From a bacterium (lineage in GTDB: Bacteria > Auribacterota > Auribacteria > Auribacterales > Auribacteraceae), in assembly GCA_018435605.1 (NCBI GenBank), contig JAHDNF010000002.1, positions 512,538 to 576,537 on the forward strand: DNA of 64,000 nucleotides. Direction: 5' to 3'. This document shows, one piece after another, positions 35,783-45,090 of the stretch. The translations under genes and the position numbers were made by a program. The number at the start of each line of letters is the position of its first letter. Position 1 is the stretch's first letter. Below the pieces are notes generated by a model that was not told the origin of the DNA, ran no database searches, and saw nothing but the letters and a program-made list of their open reading frames with translations.

Positions 35783-37393
35783 ATGCGCTTTTGCATCTTA
35801 TTTCTAATAATAACTACCATTGCCTTGCCTGTGCGCCTATACCCTATGGGAGACACAAGCGGCAACCGTCCCGAATTTGATGCCAGCCGCCTCAAACCAT
35901 GGGATGTGTCGGTTACGCATAAACCGAATATCACATCCGAAGCGCGTGTTACAGCGTCGCGTTACAACAATATACGCCACGAACTCGCCCAGTGGATAGA
36001 CCGGCAGGCACACGCTGTGCGGAATGGATATATAGAACAACTCGGTCTGCCGGTACGCGGACTGTGGACAAGTTACGAAGATTCACCCAGCAAATGGTCG
36101 AAGTATCTGGCATATTACGGCAGGATATTTACCTACGACACCGCGCTGGCGTTGTATACTTCAATCATAAGCGATTGCTATAAACAAGATTTTTCCCGTT
36201 CTCGACAGGCGGTTGACGTCATTCTTCAGCTATTGGCTCGTGAAGAGGCTGTAGGGCAGATCGGCTTACTTCATTTTTCATACAACACAAAAGAAGACAG
36301 TTTCATCGACCCCCGAGCAATCACCGGCGCGAATATCTGGATGTTCAAAGCTCTCTATGCGTACATGCTTACTTCCGGCGACTTTTCGGTGTTCGAGGAA
36401 GTAACTCGATGCGTGCGCAAATACCTGCTACCGCTTCAAGTCCTAGATGACAAAAATCCTATGTACGGATTTATTACAGCCGGTTACGCGCATCCGAAAG
36501 GTATGGATCAGGGCGGATACCGCATTTACAGCAATCTTAAGGCTCTAAATAAACGCAGTGAAATTGCAGTAATGGAGCATAACGCGGATTTGATCGATTT
36601 ACTTAGACTTATTAACTTTGCGGTCGATGCTTATTCCGCTTTTGCAGACGATTCGTTGCGAAACGAAATCGCCGACCGGCACGCCCTTGTCATGCAGTCT
36701 GTTATGCGAATACGCAACGCGCCGCACTGGCCGACTCTGATTGAATCCGGCGGATCTGTCAACCGGTCTATGGCTGTTGATCATTATACATGGCTGGCAT
36801 CCGCTTTTATCGGGCTTGACGAATCTGTAGCTTGGGATAGTATTGAGGTGCTTCGTAACAAATTTGTCGTTACTGTCGATTCAATGGAAATTCTTATAGG
36901 CCCCATACCGAGACGTTTGACATTTGCGCGCCCGGCCACTGGGCTTATCTTCTTTGAAAAATCTTTTTACGATCCTTATGTAACTATATCCGCTAACGAC
37001 AGACATAAGTTAGAACTCATGATTCAACCCGAAGCGACTGCCGGCGGTATAATCTTTTTATATCTCTTTTCGCAAGCCACTTCCGATCCAGACCGCGAGG
37101 CGGAGGCGTTGTCGCTTATGGAAACATTGCTGGAAGGGCTTTCGATCATCCACGAATCGTATTCGTCGGCTTGTAGAACCCGCGGGATGCCCTATGCCAC
37201 GGAAAACACGGAAAACTATTTCAATTCGACTCCGTCTATGGCCGCCGGCGCGTCATATTATATGGCATTAGAAGTGCTCGCCACAGGATACCCTTATTTT
37301 CTCGGAGTTCCTGTCCCTGAATCATTTTCAGACGCATTGATTCGGCAGGTAGATTCCACAACAATTCGCGCGTCGTCGTCTTATAAAAGGTAA
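35783..37393 (+). CDS. Large secreted protein of unknown function, helical-repeat fold
   Basis: A 536-residue exported protein; I cannot name its family. The first 20 residues are a signal peptide (FCILFLIITTIALPVRLYP). The rest is helix-rich with repeated pairs of amphipathic helices and conserved-looking loops such as YYGRIFTYDTALAL, RAITGANIWMFKALYAY and AVDHYTWLASAFIGLD. That layout fits an (alpha/alpha)6 toroid of the six-hairpin glycosidase type, so a periplasmic glycan-active enzyme is a reasonable guess. The frame is open from 35750, but the ATG at 35783 starts the signal peptide and has GAGGAT upstream. It overlaps no neighbour and is 10 bases from the methyltransferase. Confidence 0.75.
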   Translation: MRFCILFLIITTIALPVRLYPMGDTSGNRPEFDASRLKPWDVSVTHKPNITSEARVTASRYNNIRHELAQWIDRQAHAVRNGYIEQLGLPVRGLWTSYEDSPSKWSKYLAYYGRIFTYDTALALYTSIISDCYKQDFSRSRQAVDVILQLLAREEAVGQIGLLHFSYNTKEDSFIDPRAITGANIWMFKALYAYMLTSGDFSVFEEVTRCVRKYLLPLQVLDDKNPMYGFITAGYAHPKGMDQGGYRIYSNLKALNKRSEIAVMEHNADLIDLLRLINFAVDAYSAFADDSLRNEIADRHALVMQSVMRIRNAPHWPTLIESGGSVNRSMAVDHYTWLASAFIGLDESVAWDSIEVLRNKFVVTVDSMEILIGPIPRRLTFARPATGLIFFEKSFYDPYVTISANDRHKLELMIQPEATAGGIIFLYLFSQATSDPDREAEALSLMETLLEGLSIIHESYSSACRTRGMPYATENTENYFNSTPSMAAGASYYMALEVLATGYPYFLGVPVPESFSDALIRQVDSTTIRASSSYKR

Positions 37394-37435
37394 TTTCGTA
37401 GCTCACATATGCAATAAACACAATACCGCAAAAAG

Positions 37436-40096
37436 TCAGACTTGTTTTGAAAGCGAGGAATGAAGCATCATGTTTAGAGACTGAATATCTATAGGTTTGC
37501 TTATGACGCCGCTGAATCCGTATTTTTCGAATTCGGTCATAATGGGGTCGTTTGAATAACCGCTTGATACAAATGCTTTTATAGACGGGTCTAACTCTTT
37601 GAGTAGCGCGATAGTTTCTTTGCCGCCCATTCCGCCGGGAATAGTCAGATCCATGATTACAGCATCTACATATTTATTATTTTTTATCGATTCTTTGATC
37701 ATTTCAAGGGTTTCCCTGCCGTCTTTAGCGTAAAGAACGGAATATCCGAAACTTGAGATAGTTTGACCGAGCACCGATCTTACCATTTCGTCATCATCCA
37801 TAACCAGAATAGTTCCGCTACCTGTTTTTATACAGGTTTTATTTTTTATTTCAACAGGACTGTCTTGCTGTTCCGATGTGGGCAGATAAATAAAAAATTC
37901 GCTTCCGACTCCGGGTTCGGATTTTACGTTAATGTATCCTTTGTGTTTTTGCACAATCGAGTAGCACATACTCAGTCCTAGTCCTGAGCCTTTTTCTTTG
38001 GTAGTGAAATACGGGTCGAATATTTTTTTATGATTTTCAGGGTTGATACCGACTCCGTGATCGCGAACAGTTATTTTGACATATTTACCGCCGGGCAGAT
38101 TGTCTATTTGCGCCGTTTTAAGTAAAACATTTTCACAAATAACGGTTATTGTGCCTCCTTCGGGCATGGCGTGATCGGCGTTGATAATGAGATTATTGAT
38201 TACCTGACTGATCTGTCCTTTATCGATCTCGACATTCCACAGGTCTTCGGGCGCGTTTACCACGCATTTGACATTCGAACCTTTAAGAGAAAAATTAGCC
38301 GATTCGCGTATTACTTCAAGTATTGAGGCGCTCTTCTTTATCGGTGTGCCTTCGCGTGAAAAGTTGAGCAGTTGCTGGCTGAGGTCGCGCGCGCGGTTTG
38401 TAGCTTTCTCTATATTGTCGAGAAACTCAACCTGCTCAGAATCTGATTGACAGGACATCATCGCAAGCGAGCAGTTGCCTAAGATGGCGGTCAGCAAATT
38501 GTTGAAATCATGCCCGATACCACCTGCGATCAACCCTATCGATTCGATTTGTTTTGTTTTATTATATTCGTCTTCCATTTTTTTATGTTCGAATTTATCG
38601 AAAATAAGGGATATAAGATCGGCAATTGAGCTTGCGTAACGCTCTTCATATTTTGTCCAGTCCCGCGGAGGTCCTACATGCTCGTGGCACAGCACACCGC
38701 GTATTTTGTCGCCGAAAGATATAGGGACGTCAAGCACCGAGCTGATTCCTTCCCTAGACAAGTAATGCTCGAAGAAATCTTTTAGTCTCGGATCTTTGGA
38801 AACATCTTTGACCGAAATATGGTCGCCCTGCTGAAGCGCCTCAAAAAAAGCAGGTATCTTTTCAGCCTCCACAATATCTCCGTTGCTATGTAAGTTTAAA
38901 CGATGGTTATACAGGTCAAACAGATTTATTGTGCTAAAAGTTTCATTAAAAACCCAAATACATACACGATCTACTTCCAGAAACTCGGCGGTTGATTCGG
39001 TAATTTTGTTGATTAATGAACCGAACGACTCCCCGCTGAAACTTGTCATGCGGACAAGATCGAACAAAATATTGTTTTGTAGCCGCACAAACTGTTCTTT
39101 CTGATGCAGGTTTTCGCTGGCAGTCGATTTTGATGCCGCTATTTTGTCAAGATCGATACTATACTTTTTCACTTGGGGAATATCGGATTTTGCGGAACGT
39201 ATTTTAGTACGAACACGAAATCGACGTAGCCATTGGTGAGATACGGCGGTATTGATCAACATAAATCCCAGAAGTAGCGCCAGTACAATAACCGCGGCCA
39301 TTCGCAACCCTGCAATACGAACTTTCTGAAACAAAAAATCACGTTTTACCGCTGATATTGTCAACGCTTTGTTACCATATACATCGTTAAGGTATACTGC
39401 GCCGGACGCGATACGTTGTCTGCGATTGTAACTGCTTACCTGTGTGCCTGCCGGCAGGTGATCATGAACATCATTAACCATTCCTTCAGCTTCACCGGCG
39501 ATTGCTGGAACGCAGGTTATATCCGATTCCGAGAACGCCTGCAGGTATCCTTCCAGTTCACGGTCTACACGTCGGGCAAATATCAGACTTTTAGCGGAAT
39601 TGTACGTCATAGCGCTAATAATCGGAGACACGGCAACCATATATACATCGCGGTTACCCTTTAGAAAACCGGATAAAGCCTGCATGCCGGATATCGGTAG
39701 CAGGCCTGAAACTATAAAATCGTTCCCCGCCTTATCGACCCGTTCGCAGTATTCAATATCTGAAGATTCATTTAGTATTGCAAAGAAATCGATTGGAATA
39801 TCGGCGCGTATATCATCAATCAGCTTTGCTGTCCGCGAACTGTTATGGTCTGCTACCGCAGAATGTAGCTCTAAACGTTGCGACCAAACATTGCAATAAC
39901 GCTGTAACAAATTTATCTCACGTTTTACAAGCTGTTCGCAAAAAGTCAAATCTTCGTGTATCCCCTTTTGCGCCAATACAGTTTCATACGGCATTATACT
40001 ATTGTGGTAAACCGTATACCCGACAATTCCCGAAATAATAACTACAACAGCCTGCGAAATTTTTATAAAGTTATTCATTTTCATCAATTTTTTCAA
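37436..40096 (-). CDS. Hybrid sensor histidine kinase (periplasmic sensor, GAF, HK, REC)
   Basis: An 886-residue hybrid kinase. A helix at about 13-29 and another at about 262-285 bracket a periplasmic sensing domain of about 230 residues. A GAF domain (about 345-500) follows, then the HisKA motif IAGGIGHDFNNLLTAILGN, the ATPase with VINNLIINADHAMPEGG, RDHGVGI and GSGLGLSM, and a C-terminal receiver with LVMDDDEMV, phosphoacceptor Asp in AVIMDLTIPGG and Lys in VISKPIDI. It is the NtrB-like HisKA class, which often relays phosphate through its own receiver. No partner regulator is next to it. It converges with the secreted-protein gene. Confidence 0.95.
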   Translation of the reverse strand: MKKLMKMNNFIKISQAVVVIISGIVGYTVYHNSIMPYETVLAQKGIHEDLTFCEQLVKREINLLQRYCNVWSQRLELHSAVADHNSSRTAKLIDDIRADIPIDFFAILNESSDIEYCERVDKAGNDFIVSGLLPISGMQALSGFLKGNRDVYMVAVSPIISAMTYNSAKSLIFARRVDRELEGYLQAFSESDITCVPAIAGEAEGMVNDVHDHLPAGTQVSSYNRRQRIASGAVYLNDVYGNKALTISAVKRDFLFQKVRIAGLRMAAVIVLALLLGFMLINTAVSHQWLRRFRVRTKIRSAKSDIPQVKKYSIDLDKIAASKSTASENLHQKEQFVRLQNNILFDLVRMTSFSGESFGSLINKITESTAEFLEVDRVCIWVFNETFSTINLFDLYNHRLNLHSNGDIVEAEKIPAFFEALQQGDHISVKDVSKDPRLKDFFEHYLSREGISSVLDVPISFGDKIRGVLCHEHVGPPRDWTKYEERYASSIADLISLIFDKFEHKKMEDEYNKTKQIESIGLIAGGIGHDFNNLLTAILGNCSLAMMSCQSDSEQVEFLDNIEKATNRARDLSQQLLNFSREGTPIKKSASILEVIRESANFSLKGSNVKCVVNAPEDLWNVEIDKGQISQVINNLIINADHAMPEGGTITVICENVLLKTAQIDNLPGGKYVKITVRDHGVGINPENHKKIFDPYFTTKEKGSGLGLSMCYSIVQKHKGYINVKSEPGVGSEFFIYLPTSEQQDSPVEIKNKTCIKTGSGTILVMDDDEMVRSVLGQTISSFGYSVLYAKDGRETLEMIKESIKNNKYVDAVIMDLTIPGGMGGKETIALLKELDPSIKAFVSSGYSNDPIMTEFEKYGFSGVISKPIDIQSLNMMLHSSLSKQV

Positions 40097-40515
40097 AATT
40101 TATATTATTTCTATTAAAATGCAAATATTTAATTTAAACAATGTTATAAAATTCCCCTAATATTTTAATCGAATTATTTTTCATACGCTTTAATCTTTAT
40201 TTGGTATAATTCTTTGACAAAAATTTTTTCACCATCAATAATGCTTGATTGACAGATGATTGCAATTTTTTATGTAAATACCTATTTTTTGTAATAAAAT
40301 TAAAAAAACATCTGAAAACTAATTAAAACTTTTCTGTCATAAGAGCCGACACAGCCGATTTGACACACACATTTTGTTCAAAAATCCATATATTCGGCAT
40401 ACAATGAATAAATGATATTTTTAAAATGTTAGTTAACTTATCTTGATCAATCCGCGGTAACAGGATATAACATTCCTATACAGCATATACAATGCCGTAT
40501 GTTCGGAGAATCCAC
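40097..40515. other. Divergent AT-rich promoter region
   Basis: A 419-base gap between divergent genes. Several TTGACA-like hexamers occur on the plus strand, for example 40213-40218 and 40249-40254, the latter followed after 16 bases by TATGTA. None is convincing alone. There is no reading frame or hairpin of note. Confidence 0.5.
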
Positions 40516-41997
40516 ATGATCGAAGTGATTTATCGCATTTTTATAAAACCTTCAGTATTAATGGTAATTACAGGATTATTGCTGTTTGGCGTATCGGTTC
40601 AAGGTTTCATTGCTCCAAACGAGGCTGTCCGGATGTATATTGCAAAACAATGGCTTGCGGGCGTTCCTTTGTATACAGGTATAGCCGATACTTCCCAGCC
40701 TGCGATATTTTTTGTGTTTGCCTTTTTTTATTCCCTTTTCGGAAAAGATATATTGGCGCTACGGGTGATGTGTATTTTTGCCATACTTGCGGCACAGTGG
40801 TTTATTTATGCCATTGCCTGCCGTATCCACAGTAAAACTTCAGGACTGATTGCAATGGCTGTATTCGGAATAATGATGAGCCTGCCTGATACAGGCAATG
40901 GCTTCACAGTTCGTCCTGATATATTTTCCATGTTATTTTACCTATCCGCTCTTTATATTTTTATGCTGTCATACAGCGCGCGGAAAAAATCTCATTATGT
41001 TATATGTATGATTTCCGCAGGTTTTCTGCTGGCCTGCGCTTTGGCTTTCAGCCAGATGTCCGTATTTTCCATAGCAGGTATCACTGCGTTATATTTGAGT
41101 ACCCGTTCGAATGATAAATCGCCTTACGCAAAATTATCTGCGGATATGTTATACGTGCTGGGCGTATGTGTAATCGCAGTATTTTGTTTATTGTTGATGC
41201 TTAAAACGCAAGGAACCGTTTTAAAAGATTATATTTATTGGGCGTGGCAATCGTTGTATTCCCTGTTACCCCAATCGTGGTACGAGTGGAGCAAATCGTT
41301 TTTCTTTTCATTTCAGCGCAGAAATATTGCCGTATTGTATCCGTTTGTTCTTCTGTTTATCGTCGTCCGCAATAAGCTGGGATGGAAATTGAATGTTTCC
41401 GGCGGGGTAGTTATGTCATTCATTTGTGAGCTTGTGGCTGTCGCAATATGGGGATTGATTTTCGAATTCGAATTTACTCGGATTGTACCGCTAACCGCAT
41501 TAATGGCAGGAATGGCGGTAACATTTCTCATAGAGAATAAAAACAGTTGGGATCTGCGCGAAAAAACGGCTCTTGTGATTTTGCTTGTCTTTGTGATAGG
41601 AATTCCATACGGATTATTAGGTAAGAAGCGGAATCAATCGTTGTCCGTGTCATTTAAACCGGATGTGTACAAGGATTTCGGAAAATGGCTTACGCAACAG
41701 GTTCCTGATGATGGATTTTTGTTCGTCTACGGAAACTTTGACTCTCAACTGTACGTCTATTCAGACCGCAGGTCGCCGACACGATTTATAGGGAAAAATC
41801 TCACGGCGTTTCCGCATACTGAAGATAAAATTGTAGCCGATATGGAAACAAACCGCCCGCAAATCATTATAACCCCCATGATAGGCGACATACCGCAATG
41901 GCTTGACCGCTTCTGCTGTAATGGGTACAAACGCATCTTGCATAATGATTCATGGATCAAACGCAATTTCAGGATTTATCGAATGGAGAACCGGTAA
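40516..41997 (+). CDS. Polytopic membrane glycosyltransferase, GT39-like
   Basis: A 493-residue membrane protein with about ten hydrophobic helices. The first long loop carries NEAVRMYIAKQWLAGVPLY, the layout of the acidic first loop in PMT/ArnT-type glycosyltransferases, and the soluble end has YGNFDSQLYVYSDR. These enzymes use polyprenyl-linked sugars on the outer face of the inner membrane. I start at the ATG at 40516, with GGAG eight bases upstream; an ATG at 40492 is possible but has no ribosome site. Its stop overlaps the next start by one base (TAATG), so the two transferases are translationally coupled and may act in one pathway. Confidence 0.85.
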   Translation: MIEVIYRIFIKPSVLMVITGLLLFGVSVQGFIAPNEAVRMYIAKQWLAGVPLYTGIADTSQPAIFFVFAFFYSLFGKDILALRVMCIFAILAAQWFIYAIACRIHSKTSGLIAMAVFGIMMSLPDTGNGFTVRPDIFSMLFYLSALYIFMLSYSARKKSHYVICMISAGFLLACALAFSQMSVFSIAGITALYLSTRSNDKSPYAKLSADMLYVLGVCVIAVFCLLLMLKTQGTVLKDYIYWAWQSLYSLLPQSWYEWSKSFFFSFQRRNIAVLYPFVLLFIVVRNKLGWKLNVSGGVVMSFICELVAVAIWGLIFEFEFTRIVPLTALMAGMAVTFLIENKNSWDLREKTALVILLVFVIGIPYGLLGKKRNQSLSVSFKPDVYKDFGKWLTQQVPDDGFLFVYGNFDSQLYVYSDRRSPTRFIGKNLTAFPHTEDKIVADMETNRPQIIITPMIGDIPQWLDRFCCNGYKRILHNDSWIKRNFRIYRMENR

Positions 41998-43526
41998 TGA
42001 ACCCCGAAAAAAAACGTTTCCGGCGTGTTTTTGTTACCAAAACCCGTATAGGACGAATTTTTTTTATGATATTCGGCACTCCGGTGCCGTTGTTGGCGTT
42101 AATAGCTATTTCAATGGCGCTTATCCCTTTTAAATACGGAATGGAAACAGACGAGGGAATATGGAATTATATTGCCCGTATGCGGATTTTATATGACCTG
42201 ACTCCGTACAATGATCTGGTAGAAAACAAACCGCCGGGTATTTTCTATATATTTTATATTTCAAATTTATTGTTCGGGCTGAATTTATGGTTTCCGAGGC
42301 TGGCGGCTGTAGTGTCTATGGTATCCACGTCGGCTGTAATGTACTTGCTGGGTAAGTTGCTACACAATAAGACAACAGGGCTGTTTTCCATGTTGTTTTT
42401 CGGAATGATGATGTCGTCATATATGATAGGCGCGTATACAGTATCCACAGAGTCGTTTATGGTTTTCTTCTCGACACTGGCGTTTTTGTTTGTGGTTTAT
42501 GCTCAAACGCGGCAATCTTACCGGCAGTATGTGTCGTGCATATTTACTGCAGGATTGAGCATGGGATGCGCACTGGCGTTCAAACAGATCGCATTGGCGG
42601 ATATGGGAGCGTTATTCCTTTTTTATTGCCTGTACTGCAAAAGCAGGTATTCTACCCATAAATCTTATCCGAGAGATATTCTTCTTTTGGCTACAGGCGT
42701 TTTGTGTACAACGGCTCTCAGTATTTTGCCCATATTGGCAGACGGCGTACCGCTTGAATATTATATTCAGTGTGTATGGGAACTGATTTTCTTCTCCGGT
42801 ACTGTAAACCCGCAAGAAGTCGCGGTAAAAAGATCTTTGAAGGTGTGGTTTCAACCGGAGATGACCTTTTTTTATGTGGCATTTTACTGGTTTGCCGTTA
42901 AAAACAAAACGTTTCGAATCAAGCGAATTTCGGTTTTTAGCGTATTGGCATGGGTGGCTATATCATTTTTAGCGGTGAACTCCGCCGGAACATTCTGGTG
43001 GCATCATCTTCAGCAGTTCATCGCTCCGATGTCGCTTGTAATTGCTCTAACGCTATCGGTATTTGCGGATTCATTTTCTTTGCGGGAAGACAGTTATAAA
43101 AAAGCGGTTTGCCTATGCGCTATCGCTACGGTTGCGGTATTTATGCCGTTTGCGTCTATATGCGACTACATAAATCACAAATCGCTTTTTTACGATAACA
43201 ATCCGTTATCTGCCGAAAAAAAAGAAATGGGGTTGTGGCTGAAGGAACATACCGCTCCTGAGGATAGTATATATATTTATGAATCAACAGGGCAAGTAGC
43301 TCTTGCCTATAGCGACAGAAAATCTTCCAGCCGGCATTTTTCCCGCATGTTTTTACATAGGAACGAATACCTAGAAGAATTAATGCGCGATATAACATCA
43401 AATCATCCCAGATATCTGCTTGTGCGTGGCGGTCGCTTTTTTTCGGAAAATTTCCGGCAATTTATAACCGAAGAATATAAACTTTATACGAAAAAATACG
43501 GTTATAACGTATTCGAGCCAAAATAA
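41997..43526 (+). CDS. Polytopic membrane glycosyltransferase, GT39-like
   Basis: A 509-residue paralogue of the preceding gene: the same first-loop layout (METDEGIWNYIARMRILYD, then NKPPGIFYIF), about ten helices and a matching C-terminal domain (STGQVALAYSDRKSSSR against the partner's YGNFDSQLYVYSDR). The acidic residues of TDEG sit where GT39 enzymes keep the catalytic Asp. The frame is open from 41952, but the ATG at 41997 overlaps the upstream stop and is the coupled start. A transposase relic begins immediately after its stop codon; the protein itself shows no sign of truncation. Confidence 0.85.
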   Translation: MNPEKKRFRRVFVTKTRIGRIFFMIFGTPVPLLALIAISMALIPFKYGMETDEGIWNYIARMRILYDLTPYNDLVENKPPGIFYIFYISNLLFGLNLWFPRLAAVVSMVSTSAVMYLLGKLLHNKTTGLFSMLFFGMMMSSYMIGAYTVSTESFMVFFSTLAFLFVVYAQTRQSYRQYVSCIFTAGLSMGCALAFKQIALADMGALFLFYCLYCKSRYSTHKSYPRDILLLATGVLCTTALSILPILADGVPLEYYIQCVWELIFFSGTVNPQEVAVKRSLKVWFQPEMTFFYVAFYWFAVKNKTFRIKRISVFSVLAWVAISFLAVNSAGTFWWHHLQQFIAPMSLVIALTLSVFADSFSLREDSYKKAVCLCAIATVAVFMPFASICDYINHKSLFYDNNPLSAEKKEMGLWLKEHTAPEDSIYIYESTGQVALAYSDRKSSSRHFSRMFLHRNEYLEELMRDITSNHPRYLLVRGGRFFSENFRQFITEEYKLYTKKYGYNVFEPK

Positions 43527-43750
43527 CTGCATTGCGTGCGTTTTTGCAGAGTCTTGTGGATCGCGGAAAGTCAGACTGATTATAAGAGATGACCACCCCG
43601 GACCCAAAGCAGTAAGAAAAGCGATATTTGGAAGTACGTTATAGCAACGTTGCCAGTTTCATATCAGCCAGAATGCACAAGGCCGTGTTTCCCGCAAAGA
43701 ACATCAGACAGTAGAAATCCACGACGAGTGGACTACCGGCAGAATATAGT
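43527..43750 (+). pseudogene. IS256-family (mutator) transposase relic
   Basis: No intact frame exists, but translation in two frames gives consecutive pieces of an IS256-type transposase: ALRAFLQSLVDRG (from 43529), then after a frameshift near 43567 VRLIIRDDHPGPKAVRKAIF, then GST and L, a TAG at 43642-43644 exactly where the family has Trp, then QRCQFHISQNAQGRVSRKEH and QTVEI. The DDH catalytic segment and the QRCQFH motif are diagnostic. The fragment covers only the central part of the protein, with both ends lost. It follows the GT39 stop by one base and lies before the PEP-CTERM gene, marking an old insertion. Confidence 0.87.
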
Positions 43751-43878
43751 TTAACGTCAGCTTAATAAACTATGTCAACATGGATAACAGATTTTACAGA
43801 AAAATTGTTGCGTAATCTTGTAAAACAGCAATTTATGTGCTATATTTTTATTTTAACTGCAAACAAAGGAATATGCTG
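43751..43878. other. Gap between transposase relic and PEP-CTERM gene
   Basis: Holds no gene. A segment with TTTTACAGAAAAATTGTTGC (about 43791-43812) is loosely like the terminal repeats of some IS256-family elements and could be the right end of the lost element. This is a weak resemblance only. Confidence 0.3.
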
Positions 43879-44727
43879 ATGCGAAAGTTAAAAACAATTC
43901 TATTTCTCTCAATCTACTTGGTTTCGATCTGTATAATTGCAATTACTTCTAGCTATGCGAGTTCTCACCTTTTTGTTGGAATCAGGTCGGGTTCGTACGA
44001 TTTGACCATCGAAAAATGGGATTGGGACGGCGGTTCAGGTTTTTCTTATGTAGATACATTTGCTCCGCTAAACATTTATAACACGGGTGGACTCGCTGGG
44101 ATACGTAGAGGTACGAGCATGGCATTTTACGAAGATACGCTCTACATTGGATCGCGGCATTTTGATTACCTTCACATTGAACGATGGTCATATGATGGAG
44201 AAAACACATTTGCCGATATGGAGTATCTTGGGGATATACATCTCAATACAGCTACCTCGAACTCGGGTATATACGGAACATGTATGCATTTCGTTGATAA
44301 TAATCTATATATCGGGACGCTGTATGGTAATGTCCTCACCATTCAGAAATGGATATGGGATGGTGATACCGGTTTTGAGCTGGATAGCATAATAGCAAAT
44401 TTATCTCTACTAAATATGCCGGGGAATATGTCGAGCGGTACAACAATGAGCTTTACAGAAAATTACGCCTATTTCGGAATACGAGCATCAGATCCATCCG
44501 ATAATCTCATTATTGAACGATGGGAATGGGACGGTTATGCAAGTTTTAGTAATCCGGTTACACTGAACACGATAACATTGCCAAGTGCATTGGAAAACCA
44601 GAGTCAGGGAACAGGAATGTCCTTTTATCCGAATTATCATCCGAAAACCGTTATTCCCGAACCATTGTCGTTGTGCTTAATGGCAGTAAGTCTGGCTGGA
44701 GGTATACTGCGTTTGAGAAAGAGATAA
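43879..44727 (+). CDS. PEP-CTERM exported protein with four propeller-like repeats
   Basis: A 282-residue exported protein. Residues 1-28 form a signal peptide (KTILFLSIYLVSICIIAI core). The C-terminus is a complete PEP-CTERM sorting signal: VIPEP, a hydrophobic helix and the basic end LRLRKR, which an exosortase cleaves when anchoring proteins in the envelope or glycan matrix. Between them are four tandem repeats of about 54 residues, each starting (L/A)(Y/F)(I/F)G and containing L-x-I-E-(R/K)-W-x-(W/Y)-D-G and ending with G-T-x-M-x-F; they look like beta-propeller blades. The frame opens at 43837, but the ATG at 43879 has AAAGGA eight bases upstream. Confidence 0.87.
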   Translation: MRKLKTILFLSIYLVSICIIAITSSYASSHLFVGIRSGSYDLTIEKWDWDGGSGFSYVDTFAPLNIYNTGGLAGIRRGTSMAFYEDTLYIGSRHFDYLHIERWSYDGENTFADMEYLGDIHLNTATSNSGIYGTCMHFVDNNLYIGTLYGNVLTIQKWIWDGDTGFELDSIIANLSLLNMPGNMSSGTTMSFTENYAYFGIRASDPSDNLIIERWEWDGYASFSNPVTLNTITLPSALENQSQGTGMSFYPNYHPKTVIPEPLSLCLMAVSLAGGILRLRKR

Positions 44728-45090
44728 AAGCAATAATTCAGGAAAGATCTCCCGGGTTGCTATCCTGCGTAAAATTGTTGGTAACCTTCCCGCTAAATTC
44801 TTCGAAAATAAATAAGAATCATACAGAGATATTCCCTCCTCGGGTCGTAGTATGAGCGAACCACTTTTTGCATTGAATCGGAACTGAAAATATTGCGAAA
44901 TCATCACAACTAAATCGATATAAACAACTCGATTATAGATAATAATGAAAACAACCGCCTCTACCGCACCATCCTCTCGCGTAACAACCAACCATCCGAA
45001 AATCATCAAAAAACACCGGGGGGGACGACCAAAGTTTTTACTACCAGATTTTCATTACTAGAAGCATTTTGTATACTGAAAGAGTGATTA
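44728..45090. other. Convergent gap with a G7 tract and short frames
   Basis: A 363-base gap. A 38-codon plus-strand frame at 44945-45061 (MKTTASTAPSSRV start, then HRGGRPKFLLPD) crosses a run of seven G at about 45018-45024; shifting frame at that run opens other short frames. None has a ribosome site or a known family. It may be decayed gene material, but I see nothing to call. Confidence 0.4.
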
